A stretch of DNA of 64,000 nt, from positions 620,001 through 684,000 of the forward strand of contig JAHLTZ010000011.1 of assembly GCA_025786725.1 (NCBI GenBank), written 5' to 3'. Positions 36,837 to 48,832 of this stretch are shown here, piece by piece (the first letter of the stretch is position 1; every line of letters begins with the position of its first letter). This DNA comes from Syncephalis fuscata (lineage: Eukaryota > Zoopagomycota > Zoopagomycetes > Zoopagales > Piptocephalidaceae). The notes beneath the pieces are model-generated. The model was not told the DNA's origin. It saw only the letters and a list, made by a program, of their open reading frames with translations, and ran no database searches. Both the position numbers and the translations under genes were made by a program.

Positions 36837-37623
36837 TTACCCACTTTTTACTGCACTCTCTATAGCATGAGCCAGTTGTGCCTGAATATCCTGCGAATGC
36901 AAAACAGCATTGGGTGCAGAACTTGGCACATCAAATACAACGCTCATTACGTTGCCAGTATAAGCCTTGATCCCGTTAAATGTTTGATGGAAGTTGTCGA
37001 GTGCATTAGCATCCGAACACAACTGGAGTGCAATAACTTTCTAAGTAGTTGCATTAAATCACGAGAGAATTTATTGCTTGGCAAGATATTATGCTTAACA
37101 TCTGCAATGATCCATTTAAAACTTGTTCCAATTTTTTGGTAATGGTTGCTTGAATTTTAAAACTTGGTTCTTTCTTGCAAATCGACTGCACAGTTAGTGT
37201 AACGATATCGATGGGAGCTGTGGCAAAATACTTGACCATTTTCTGATTAATAAAAATGGGCGCATCGGTAGCCAAGTTTAGTGCAGCATTAACCGTTGCT
37301 TGAGCAATAGACAAACGATTCTGGTCGCTTGAATCCCTTAGTCGTTTGGCAACATCCGAATATTGCTGTTCCAATTCTTTAGGAATGTCTTCTTTTAAAT
37401 CTTTGCCGATATGGTCGATCAGCGATGTTCTCAGTCCTTTCCATGAGGCTTCGTGTACTTGTGTAATCACTTTTTGTTTAATACTATTTAGTACAGTATC
37501 AAACTTGTTGATTGTAGTGTCCCAAAGTGGCCTACTCTGCCCACTGGGCCGTGGGAGCACCGTCTGCTCGCTAGCAACTACCAGGCTAGAAGTGAATATT
37601 AGTAGAATAGCAATAACACGCAT
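36837..37623 (-). CDS. Secreted protein of unknown function
   Basis: Predicted extracellular or lumenal protein of about 262 residues. I start at ATG 37623 because it begins a signal peptide directly (MRVIAILLIFTSSLVVAS); an upstream in-frame ATG at 37653 adds ten residues. Two -1 breaks occur at homopolymers, AAAA at 37118-37121 and TTT at 37038-37040 (plus strand); one added base at each makes an exact 263 codons and bridges three open frames. The body is helical and amphipathic (KQKVITQVHEASWKG, DLKEDIPKELEQQYSDVAKR) with few cysteines; no GPI tail, no catalytic motif. Family not recognised. Confidence 0.6.
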
Positions 37624-38208
37624 GATGGGAACAGAAATGGATAGACAAGTCATAAGCCATTCAATGCGTAAGCGGCAGCCATTCTGTATTTATTGTGCAT
37701 CGTTTTTTATTCTGCATTCGAACTTTCCAAGTATTCTGTTGTACACTCAATGAACGCTGCAAGAACCACGTGTTGCTGTCTTATTGACGCAAGTCAACTG
37801 GATTTTAATCGGTGTAATTTAAATGCTATATTATTAACTTTTAAATTATTAGTACATGGTTTACTAATTATCATTTATTATAAAATAGTAACCAGCTGTC
37901 CAAATCTATTTAATTAACAATGTTATAACATCTTGACATAAATAGCTACTTAAAATAACAAATAATAAACTACATATTAAGTGTATAAACATTGTTTTTG
38001 ATAATAAACCGAAATAATGCTAGTTGAAGCATTATTTTTATCAAATGTTGCTATTAACAGCACTTGAATAAACAACATTTAACAATCGAGTTTGCCTTTT
38101 AATCATAACACTAAGATTAAACAACAATAAAACTATAATTATTCAAAGATCAAGTATACTAGTCACTCTTAGTGATAAGTAACCAGTAAATTGATTTTAT
38201 TTAGTAAT
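37624..38208. other. Intergenic region
   Basis: AT-rich spacer of about 590 bp between two minus-strand genes; promoter of the secreted-protein gene and 3' end of PDX1. No gene. Confidence 0.55.
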
Positions 38209-39353
38209 CTACCAGCCACGTTTGGAGTAGATTTGCTCTTCCGGTAGTTCGCTAATATTGATGCCAACCATTGCTTCACCAAGATCCTCGCTAACCTTGG
38301 CGATTGTGGCAGCATCGTTATAATGGGCAACCGCTTGAACAATGGCGCGAGCACGCTTTGCTGGGTCACCCGACTTGAAGATACCCGAGCCAACAAAGAC
38401 ACCGTCGCAGCCAAGTTGCATCATTAGGGCAGCATCGGCCGGGGTAGCGACACCACCGGCGGCAAAGTTAACTACAGGCAAGCGGCCAGCACGTGCTGTT
38501 TGCTTGACCAGCTCGTAGGGCGCGCGAATCTCCTTGGCAAAGGTGTAGAGTTCGTCGTCGGACATCGCGGCGGCCCGACGGATTTCGGCATTAACCGTAC
38601 GGGCGTGACGTACTGCTTCAACCACGTTACCAGTGCCGGCCTCGCCCTTGGTACGAATCATTGCTGCGCCTTCGGCAATACGACGCAATGCTTCGCCCAA
38701 GTTACGGCAGCCACATACGAAAGGTGCGCGGTACTTATGTTTATTAATGTGGTGTTCCTCATCAGCGGGGGTCAGCACTTCACTTTCATCGATATAATCG
38801 ATGCCGAGTGTATCAAGCACCTAATGATGATCAAAATGACGCAATAATTCATTAACATTAGCAAACATCCATCTGTACACGCCACCGCACTTACTTGAGC
38901 CTCAACAAAGTGGCCAATACGACATTTAGCCATTACAGGAATGCTTACAGCTTGCTTGATCTCTTTGATCATCTTGGGATCCGACATACGAGCCACACCA
39001 CCTATAATACATTAATAATAAACACTTTTTTTTACTAACTAACTAACCATTCTTGCGAATGTCGGCCGGAACACGCTCGAGGGCCATAACAGCACAGGCA
39101 CCTGCCTCTTCGGCAATACGTGCTTGCTCAGCATCAATAACATCCATAATTACACCGCCCTATTCATAATTGTTAGCATTTATTTTTTAACAAACGCATA
39201 ACTCACCTTTAACATCTGGGCTAGACCAGCTTTGACCGTAAAAGTGGCCGTTTCCACACCGTTCGTAGAGTTGGACGACATAGTAGCTGTGGTAGTAGTG
39301 GTATTGCTAGTGGTTTCCGTGCTGGGGATTAGATTTTGAGGTGCATGAAACAT
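38209..39353 (-). CDS. PDX1: Pyridoxal 5'-phosphate synthase, PdxS/SNZ subunit
   Basis: Synthase subunit of the DXP-independent vitamin B6 pathway: makes PLP from ribose 5-phosphate, glyceraldehyde 3-phosphate and ammonia from the partner glutaminase (SNO/PDX2, not in this window). Exons 39207-39353, 39048-39159, 38895-39001 and 38209-38820 total exactly 326 codons (325 residues, slightly longer than the usual 290-310). The excess is an N-terminal Ser/Thr-rich stretch; translation may also begin at the internal Met of [17 protein letters not shown]-barrel hallmarks: [39 protein letters not shown], the lysine motifs [13 protein letters not shown] and [17 protein letters not shown], then [20 protein letters not shown]. 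All introns GT-AG. Confidence 0.97.
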
Positions 39354-39753
39354 TATACTTGAGAATTGAAAAACAAATAAGCAACCAACTAGCTATAGTA
39401 GGCAAGTATAGCACTTTTGAAACAATGACGTGGTGTGATACCGAAAAAAAGCAAATCAGTACGAACCTGATTCGCTATTTAAGATTCTTTTCCAATTAGT
39501 AGAATGCAACAACACACTGATTGATCATCAACATAACTCAGCGCGCACGAGTGCCATTGCCATTTAGAGCATTTTTATTGCAGCCGTGATTACAAGTGAT
39601 GGAAACACACGGAGGAAACCGGCTCTGTTATTAAGGCCTTTGACAATTAATTTAACGAATAAGCGAGTCGTTTGTTTATTGTAACAATAGTATCGCTAGA
39701 GGATAAGCAATAAACTAATTCAACAAAGAGTATACACGGGTAAATTAGGAAGT

Positions 39754-42442
39754 CTAGAAATGTACGAATTTTCGGCAGTGATGCGAGCCACACAAGCACG
39801 GATATTCACCAGCACGAGGCTTTTTACCGGCTGACACGGCTTCCATGTTATTATCGCGTGATAATGGACCTTGTCCCAACACACTGGGTGGCTTACTTGC
39901 TTGTCGATCTTGATAATCATCATCGCCGCTATCGTCATCTTTGGCCTCATCTTCATCGGCATCTTCATCATCATTATCGATAGGAACACCGCCCATGTAG
40001 TCAAAGGTTAGTTCTTCAAATTTACTAATGGATCGCCGAGTAAAAAACGCCAACTGATGCAATGTTGCTTCCCATGTGTTAATAAATACGGGAATGACCA
40101 TTAAATTGGGATCACAGCTGTGATTGAAAAAGCGTGTGAAATTACCGCATGGATAAGCATCTACTACGTATTTGCAAGTGTCGTGTCCATGCCAGTCCAG
40201 ATCAAATAAATAGGTACGACCAGCATCGTCATAGTCGTGCCCACGTCGTTCAGCCTCTTCATTCGTGATGACTTCACCGAGGTATCGTTCGATATAGGTA
40301 CCGGCCGGTAAGTCTTCCATCGTACGAATACCCCAGCCTCGATTCGATGTTTTAAATAGCTGTAGTTCAACTGTTCTACCACGTTGCACAACTCGATTTG
40401 GACAATAGATGCTACAGCCACATTTAACACTGCATTCATAGATGGCAGATCCTTGATCGATGCGCAATTTTCCATTGTTGAGATAGGCAAACATGTTGTC
40501 TGAGCTACGTAGACAGTCACAGGTCGATTTTTCGGATGAACTGCATTTACCATAACAGCTACAGCCGATCATGAAATCTGAACCAGACAATTCTATCAAA
40601 TAATCATTGGTGCGTAGATCGTTAATATACTGAAATGTAACTAGCAGGCCTTCATCGTCGACATTATTAACTACTGTCAAACGTGGTCCCAAATCAGAGG
40701 CTAGTAATTCTTCAATCTTTCTCAAATTATGTTGATGCTTCTCATTACGGTAACAATATGGTTCGCACACCTTAAACACGCCAGGTCCTTTGATAGAATC
40801 TATTACACGCTGTTCTTTAAATAATAACTGCCTATAGTCCGCTATAGTTGTTAGTGGTAGTGACGAGGATGAAGATGCAACTGGCGTTTTACTTGAAGAC
40901 CTTGCTTTCTTCTTATCGTTTACGCTCTTAATACGCTTATTATTCATATTTGTTGACTATTTATATTATGGATTAGTAATAAATACAAGTAATATTATTT
41001 ACATACCTTCACTTGATCATGCCATTCACGCATTAAATAATGCTCAGGAAATGTTGGTAATGTTCTTACCAAGCTTCCATTTTTTAATGCCTTTTTCACC
41101 TTTTCTTTCTTCATCAATTCATCATTAAACGCTTTGACTAGATGTTGACAGTTAAGATTTTTATAAGGCTCCCATGTATTGTTATCATGCGAGTATCCTT
41201 TCCATTTTACAAGATAGAATCGTTTTGACTATTATGATATAATGTTATATATATTGTGATATGACATAATGTTATATATTGTGATATGACATAATTATGA
41301 TGTTACTTACTTTAACTGTACGTTTAGCCAAAATCTTTTCTACCTACATATTCATTAAATATTAATTAATTAATCAATCATATAATTACTTACTTCGAAT
41401 TCTTCATTGTCACTTTCTTTCTTTCTGCTGACGTCATTAGTATTAACGCCATTAGTATTAATAACATTATTATTCTGTTGCTTCTTGGCACTATCTTGTT
41501 CCATTTCTTCTTCTTCTTCTTCTTCTTCTCCACTTTCATCAATAACAATTCGCTGTTTTCTTTGACAACTAGTTGATTCATCTGATGTTTCATCTGAAGA
41601 GTCCAAGTGAATTGCATTAAGTGTATCCACCTTATAATTTACACTATTATTTGGTCGTTTTCTTAATCGTCTATATATTATAATGGATTCATCACTGTTA
41701 CTTGTATCGCTTGACTCGATAGGCTTAGAGTTGTATATTATATCTGGCTTATTTAAATTGAAAGCATGTGATTTAGATGTAGATGTCTTTTTAGGACTAT
41801 TGTTTGTATGTAGCATAGAATCATTAGACACTGCTACTAGGGGACTTGTTTGCTTTTGAGCTGTTGTTAATGCCACTGGCGGTGTATATCCTAGGGATAT
41901 AGATGACTGAGTTGGCTCTTTTATCGTTGCCTCTTCATCTGAAGATGATTCTGATGAAGATATTTTAATGACATGGCTACTTGTCACTGTTGGTTTTAAT
42001 TGTTTAGACGTGTTTACCGATGGATGCAGCTGTCTATCAGAAGTATAAACACTAGATGCAGTGCCATTTAACGATGACTGTAATATTGATGGTGCTGTTG
42101 TTCTCGGGCTAAACGAATGGCGCTTTGGTATAGTATAATTATCAAGATGGAACTCTTTAGGCTGATAGTTGTTGGCATAGTAATGCTTAGAAAGAGTAGT
42201 ATTGGCGCTATCTGTATTCTTTACTATGCTTAATGGAGTACCAAATCTACTTGTTTACATGAATGTTAGTAATATGTACTATTTATATTGGCCACTACGA
42301 ATAGACCAATATATTTACTAGTGTTATATAAGCCTGTCGTATTAATAGGCATTGCTACTTACAACAAAGGTTTTCGTATGCGCTTATGCGCAAACCTTTT
42401 TTGATTAGTATTGTTACTATTGTTATTATTGTTATTATTCAT
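39754..42442 (-). CDS. SUV39/Clr4-type histone H3K9 methyltransferase
   Basis: Heterochromatin enzyme that methylates histone H3 lysine 9 using SAM. Exons 42363-42442, 41394-42249, 41311-41343 (33 bp), 41007-41228 and 39754-40956 total exactly 798 codons (797 residues), longer than usual because of a 300-residue Asn/Ser-rich and acidic N-terminal region (starts MNNNNNNNSNNTNQKR). Chromodomain at about residues 312-370, split by the small exon: EVEKILAKRTVK, then RFYLVKWKGYSHDNNTWEPY. Pre-SET cysteine cluster (CSCYGKCSSSEKSTCDC, CGCSIYCPN), SET core (GWGIRTMEDLPAGTYIERY, FFNHSCDPNL, ELTFDY) and post-SET CLCGSHHCRK that binds zinc with the SET cysteine. An acidic insert separates SET and post-SET. 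Divergent from the carnosine methyltransferase gene by 305 bp. Confidence 0.95.
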
Positions 42443-42747
42443 CGTCTTTCGACGTAAGCAGCAATAACAACAATAGCAATGACAATGATAAGAACCAAAG
42501 TAGTTAACAATGAATCAAATTGTATGCTAAGTGTAAGTGTTTGTGTAAGTGTAAGTGTGTGAGCGAGTAAGTGTTTAAGCGCGTTATTTGGTTAAATTAC
42601 AATAATTTAAATTCCGTTTTTTGCTTCATTTTTATTATTGATATAGCTCGTGTACAGATATTGTGTGTATCTGTGTGTGTATCTGTGTGTGTATACGTGT
42701 GTGTGTATTTACACCACCACAAATAAGCTGACGTATATTCAATACTA
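42443..42747. promoter_or_regulatory. Shared divergent promoter
   Basis: 305 bp between the starts of the H3K9 methyltransferase (-) and the CARNMT-like gene (+). It includes imperfect GTAAGTGTAAGTGTGTGAGCG-type repeats at about 42530-42575 and a (TG)-rich tract at about 42660-42705. No defined operator recognised. Confidence 0.5.
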
Positions 42748-44600
42748 ATGAGCAATAAGAACAACGATCCAGCTGAAGTAGACACTAGTCACTCCAGTAA
42801 GTATTTACTTTTGGTATGGATATTTGTAACAAACCTTAAAACTAGCGACTATGAATGTCGACGAAGAGACCAAGTGGACACCGGCTGTCACTAGTCAATG
42901 GGATGCTTATCACGGCCATAACCATGGACATGATAGCGAGGACAAGGGCCGTGCTGAAGAGGACGATACTGTGGCGGAACAACGAGTATTCCGTCGTACA
43001 TTAATGGCTATGGTGGGCTACCGACGACATAGTATGAATGTTAATCAACGTCGTCGACGAGAATGGCACCTGCTGCCAGAGAGACATCGATCATTGATGC
43101 CCAGTTATGAGGAGAAGTTAAATCGTATCGATACTACTATTGAGGCGAATGCACAATTTCTTCGGCTTGTCGCTTCGCATGCGTGTCAGTTTTCAGATGG
43201 TGACTCGCAGGTAGATACTGATGCTAAGTGTTAGTACATCTACTTATCTATCTATAGATCATCAATATACTTCGATCAGATGAAAAAACACCATCGGTTA
43301 TTGTGGCAGAATCAGATATTGATAAAGTACGCAGTACACTGAAACAAGTGGTACGCGACTGGACAGTAGAGGTAAGTCGTTGATGGCTTAATACTTTTAA
43401 ATAAACCATGCTCGATTATTAGGGAGAAATGGAGCGAACGGCAACCTATAGTCCTATTATGAAAGCACTCGAGGATATCTATGGAGCCTATTCTATGGAT
43501 GAACGGTCGGTTGATTTACCGTCTAATCGTTAATTAAATAGCTAAACTTGTTGAATATAGAGCAAAGCTTCGTGTTTTAGTACCAGGTGCAGGATTGGGC
43601 CGACTTGCTTATGATATTGCTAAGCAAGGTACGTAACTATAATTTGCAATAGTAACTCGTCTAATTTATCTAATCCATTGATATATATATATATATATAT
43701 AGGCTATAGCTGTCAAGGTAAGTAAAATAGATGACATTGATAATTAATGTATAGATGGATTAACTAGCAACTCAAAGGAAATGAATTTTCATTCCATATG
43801 GTAAATAGCTATGTTTATTAATTAGTATAATAGTGTTTAATAGAGTAAAAGCTTTTTATGTCAAATTATCTATTAAATAGGTATTTACAGCTATTAAAGA
43901 GTAGAATGCTAATTAAAATGCTATACAATAGTGTAGAGCGAGTGGGTCAACATGAAATTTATCCATTTGTCCACGTATTTTCCAATATTCGTGACAGCCA
44001 AGATATGCTTAAGTCGATAGCGGTACCCGATGTACTGCCCTCTAATCTTCCACCAAATGTTGACTTTTCTATGGTAGCCGGTGAATTCATTGAAGTTTAT
44101 GATATTCCTGAACAATATGGTGTGTAAAAGTAACTATCGCTAGTTCATAGCAATGCTAATAGCTGTTATTTAGGCTCTTGGGACTGTATTGTAACGTGCT
44201 ATTTCATCGATACTGCACACAATATTATAGAGTATTTGGAAACCATTCGCAAACTGTTGAAGCCCAATGGATGTTGGATCAATTATGGTAAGTGATTCGG
44301 CGAATGGCCAACCAATCCGCATAGAAGGAAGCAATACTCACCGTTGACAGGCCCGTTACTTTATCATTGGGAGGGTGTTCCTGGTGAACGATCAGTGGAA
44401 TTGAGTCTTGACGAATTGATGCAGGTGATACGAACCATGGGTTTTACTATCAAGGTACATGTTCTTTAATCTACAGTATAGAACTGGCATTAATTACAGT
44501 CATTTAGGATGAAACGATGTGTACGGCAACGTATGCAGCCAATCCAGATTCCATGCTTAAATACACTTATAACAATGCTTTCTTTATTGCTCGTCCTTAA
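42748..44600 (+). CDS. Carnosine N-methyltransferase-like (N2227 family)
   Basis: SAM-dependent methyltransferase of the N2227/CARNMT1 family (yeast YNL092W type), which methylates carnosine-like or histidine substrates. Eleven exons: 42748-42796, 42846-43210, 43258-43371, 43423-43505, 43561-43628, 43703-43717, 43778-43800, 43852-44119, 44174-44287, 44351-44454 and 44508-44600, summing to exactly 432 codons (431 residues). Exons 6 and 7 are only 15 and 23 bp. SAM motif [20 protein letters not shown]; family signature [32 protein letters not shown]; then [34 protein letters not shown] and a C-terminal NAFFIARP. Intron 4 uses a weak donor GTCGGT; intron 5 contains an (AT)n tract. Exact substrate not shown by sequence. 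Confidence 0.93.
43679..43700. repeat. (AT)n tract in intron
   Basis: About eleven AT units immediately before the acceptor of the 15-bp micro-exon in the CARNMT-like gene. Confidence 0.85.
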
Positions 44601-45965
44601 TAAAATGCTATGCATTAACTATAATTACACACATATGTGCATGTTATTTATTAAGATCAATAGTGTTGCTGGCTAGTCTTTATGTGCTCCTAAATTCACG
44701 TGTAACTTCTATTTAGAAGATATGTTCGGTAGTCCAGACTATTAATTGCCGTTGCTGCATCAATTTAGCGTATTTGTATGGTAAATCCCTATGGACATCC
44801 ATTAGATAATACTTTATTTTGCATCAAGAGCTGCATACTCTACTGTATATACTAAACCGGTAAATAGTGTGACTGCGCGGTTTTAGTCGGATGTTCTACG
44901 TATACTTTGTTGCTGTTGACGAACAAGTAAAGGCGACTCTGACGACAACACTTTTGTTGTTAACGATTGCCCCGCCAGTAGCACACACACATGACATCAC
45001 TGCTCGCCTATTGTGGCAACTTGAGCGAAGCAGCTGCCATTTCCTCGCCTTAATAGGATCATTTTAGTGGATTTTTGTTTTTGTAGAATTGTGACGGTCT
45101 TGCCGATATGCCAGTTATGTCGACTACTCGGAAATAGACACACAGATCTCTGTCTCCCGTCCTCTTTCCTTCTATGAATAGCAAGGACAGATCTAGCCTA
45201 ATGGTAGCGACTATAGCAGTGCATTAACGAGAAAAGTCGACTTCATTTAAGGATGATGGTGATACAAGCCTGGCATGAATGTGGTATGAATAGTAATTAA
45301 TTAATAATTCAGCGTGTTTTATTATTATTATTGTAAATTATGCATGGCAAAACATGCGTCCCCTATTGACTACTAGAGATAATACGCTGCATAGACAAGT
45401 TTTTTGTACACGGACAGATTGGAGCGCGTGAATTCGACGCCACTCCTTGACTCACACCTGTACGACGAAGGTCGCGCGATGCCGCGTGATCAAGCACTCG
45501 TCCCACAGGCTAGCCAGTGGTTAGGATAATGGCTGGCGGATTCACTTTACCATGATGGCAATGGATGAATAGATGTTCGGCTTTTGCGTTATTGTCATGT
45601 GGGGTAGACTAGCAAATTTATCTTTAAATACAACACCATAGAACGGTTGATTTTAATTTTGTCAACAACTTTCACCGACTTCTAGCAACCCCAACAACAA
45701 CAGTAACGCCTGTTTTTCCTTATCCCCAACAGTTATCTTTGCCATTCACGTTATTGTACCTGTCTATTGAACGTGTACCTGCTACGTTTTTTCTTTTATT
45801 TATCGCGATATTGCCCTGTTACGTGCTCGATCGATTGTTTATACCCAACTGTTCACACATTATTGAATTGTCTTTGTTGTTCTAGCGTTTCATTAACTTG
45901 CTGTTTCTTTTTAACGAATTATTTCAATTACCATTTTTCCACATTACCCCACATCTTTGATCAAT
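44601..45965. other. Intergenic region upstream of lipase 2
   Basis: About 1.4 kb, no gene supported. The last 300 bp are C/T-rich in the lipase sense and include TTTAAATAC at about 45623, a possible TATA-type element. Confidence 0.5.
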
Positions 45966-47200
45966 ATGGTAAGTAGTAATTATAGTTAATTTCCATTTTA
46001 ATAACACGAATTACTAAATTAATTAATATTATTTATTTATTAGTTGCGTTCATCAATTTTACTTTTATTGACCGCATTTGCCGCGTCTTCACTTGCTGCC
46101 TCAGTCAACGATGCTCATCCTGCCGCCGCCGATACTGCTGCCACCGCCGATGCATCAGCTAACAAGTCCAATACAATCTCCCCCAACGCTAGCGTGACCG
46201 GTAAAAAACCGTTGGTCTCACTGCCCCAACCGGCAATTCAGTCAGTGCAAGTGTTTGCGACTTTCGCCGCCGTGGCTACTTGTAACGCCAAGGGATGGAA
46301 CTGTGGTCCACGATGCGAAGGTCTAACGGCTGGCACCAATTTTGTCCGCGACTTCTACGACCAAGGCACCAATACCTATGCCTATATTGCTACAAACGAC
46401 AAGTACCAGCGTATTATCGTTTCATTCCGTGGATCGGTCGATGTGTCCTCCTGGATTCAAAATCTTAATTTCGGCAAAACACAAGTAGGCTGGCTCAAGA
46501 ATAACGATGCCTGGGTGCACGCCGGCTTCCTTAACTGCTACGAAGCCATTCGCAATGATTTGAAGAGTGAAATCGCCAGCCTCGTGAAACTTTATCCCAA
46601 ATATACAGTCACATTCACTGGCCACTCATTGGGTGCAGGTATGTTTTATATTTGTTCATTACTATTTGATTAACACTTACTTTATTTTATTTAGCACTTG
46701 CTGTACTTGCCTCAGTTGATGCACGTATCTCAACACCATCTGTTTATCAACAAACAGTTACGTTTGGTGAACCACGCGTTGGCAATCCTGCTTTTGCCAA
46801 TATGGCCTCAGCTCTTTTGAAGCAAGCAGTCAGCTCAAGAACAGGCGGTTATATTCCATCGCCAGTACGTGTGGTCAACTACGACGATATCGTGCCACGT
46901 TTGCCACCCACCATGTTCGACTACCAACACCATGACACCGAGCTATGGATCAGCACCGACAAGGGTGATCAAGCATCTCTTTGCGAGTCTGGCAAACAGC
47001 AAGAGGATCCTAACTGTGCCAGATCAAAGTCTGCCTCTATTAATGTCGATCGCCATAACAACTACTTTGGTGTACTTATGGGCCGCTCTGGTCCATGTAC
47101 CGTTTCTGCACCCACTTTTGGCAGCTCGGTGAACAAGAGCGCGGCCCCTCAAACTGCAGAAAACCGTGCCGCTCTTGTCGCTGCCACTAATAACCAGTAA
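45966..47200 (+). CDS. Secreted class 3 lipase (paralogue 2)
   Basis: Extracellular lipase paralogous to the one at 18781-19937. Exons 45966-45968 (only the ATG), 46044-46638 and 46695-47200 total exactly 368 codons (367 residues). Signal peptide after the split ATG (LRSSILLLLTAFAASSLAAS), then an Ala/Thr/Ser-rich propeptide-like segment, and the lipase fold: cysteine pair WNCGPRCEGL, strand IIVSFRGSVDVSSW, nucleophile in TFTGHSLGAA (Ser at about residue 197), TFGEPRVGNP, catalytic Asp in VNYDDIVPRLP, His in DRHNNYFG. The phase-1 intron after GHSLGA falls at the same codon as in paralogue 1. Converges with the WDR62-like gene, 183 bp between stops. Confidence 0.94.
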
Positions 47201-47218
47201 TAACCAGTAATAACCAGT
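47189..47218. repeat. Three copies of TAATAACCAG across the lipase stop codon
   Basis: A 10-bp unit repeated in tandem; the first copy supplies the last sense codons (AAT AAC CAG) and the next supplies the TAA stop. Unit length is not a multiple of three, so copy-number changes would alter the C-terminus. Confidence 0.9.
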
Positions 47219-47383
47219 GATGGATGGAGAATTAATAGTAATTTTTATTATTATTATTGTTAATGCTATTATTAATGTTGCTATGATAACGAAAGCTATT
47301 GCTATGAAATAAATAAGTAAATAATGCTATGAATAAATGATAGTCAATATGCACGTAATAATCAATGAATGTAGTAAATATCA

Positions 47384-48801
47384 TTACAATCTTGTTTCTT
47401 TGTCTAATTTACTCTGTACCATTTGGACGAGTAAGTCCGAGTATTGTACTAGCAATTGCTGCATTGGATCAATGGTTGTTGGATTAGCTGAATTGCGTGT
47501 TGGGCCATTATTAATCGGTGCCACTAATGGATCGGAAACCTGTTCTACCATCACATTTGGCAGCGACACTTTACCACTTGTATTAGGCGTCTTATTGGCC
47601 GGTGGGGACTCGTGTAAACCAGTCGGGTCATTAGCCTCGTTTTCGTGTCTGCCTTTACCGTCCAATGGATCATCGGGCAAAGTAATGAGCTGTTCAACAA
47701 GTTCATTTTGTGTTTGTGTCAATGTGTCACGTATTTGATAAATGGTATCCGACTCGGTAGCTGATATCTTTTCGCTTTCCACTGCTTCAATTAATTGACG
47801 GTAATTTGCTAATGCCGTATTTAATTTATCACGGGCTGATAATACAAGTTCTAGTAATTGATTAACATTGGGTAGTTGATTCTCTTTAGCTATAATAATA
47901 AATACAATTAGTATTCAATCATTCTAATATAATTGTCTATTACCTAGTGACTCGGTTAGTGTAGAATCACGTTTTAATGTAGTACATTGATTAGAACCGG
48001 AATCTTGAAGTGGACGTTCGCTTGAAGGTTCTGTTTGTGACTTTTTCATAGTAGTAGATACGACACGTGTCGTAGCCGGAATAGCAGCACGATTTGTCGT
48101 TGCTTCTTTAGGTTTAGAACCGGATTCCACAACTATATCCAATGGTTCATTGCGTCGTCGTTGACCACTCGCTACTTCTAAATCACCAGTCATCTCTTGA
48201 CGTCGTCGCTGTGTGCCATGGCCAAAATCATCAACTGACGTGGATGACCTATGACGTACATGCATACTAGCCTTGCCTTTAACACTAGACAAGCCATTCT
48301 TTCGTGTTCCCAATCCTTCTGTTATACGTTTGGTAATGCTGGTGGTGCTAATGGCCGTTGGTGACATGGCTATGGGTGATATTTCCGATGCTGATACTGT
48401 GCCCATAATAGTCGATACAGTTAAGCCTCGATGTGTTTTCTGTGCTCTTGTTCCATTGACAGGTGCAATAGTAGGTGATCTAGATCCAGCTGATAGTGTC
48501 GGTGAACGTAAACCAATATTGGGTTGTTGACTTGAAGTCAATGGTATTATTAATGCTGCTTCGTTAGTATCAAAAATATCAATAGATCGTGCCATAGTTG
48601 GTGGCGCACTTAATGGTGAAAAGAAATCCTGGTTTGTAATACTCGGCATTGCCGATAAATCAAGACTACGGCCATTTCGACGCCCAATAGTTTGTAAATA
48701 ACTATTGCTGATACTATTACGCATAGCATGAGTTGCTATTGGTATTGGTCCTAGTAGATATTCATCAAATGAAACGGTACTCTTGTTATTTGTATCGCCG
48801 T

Positions 48802-48832
<31 letters not shown>

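Noticed and set aside
45421-45530. GC-richer segment resembling a tRNA or structured RNA
   Set aside because: No acceptor stem, T-loop GTTCGAAYC or anticodon arm could be paired.
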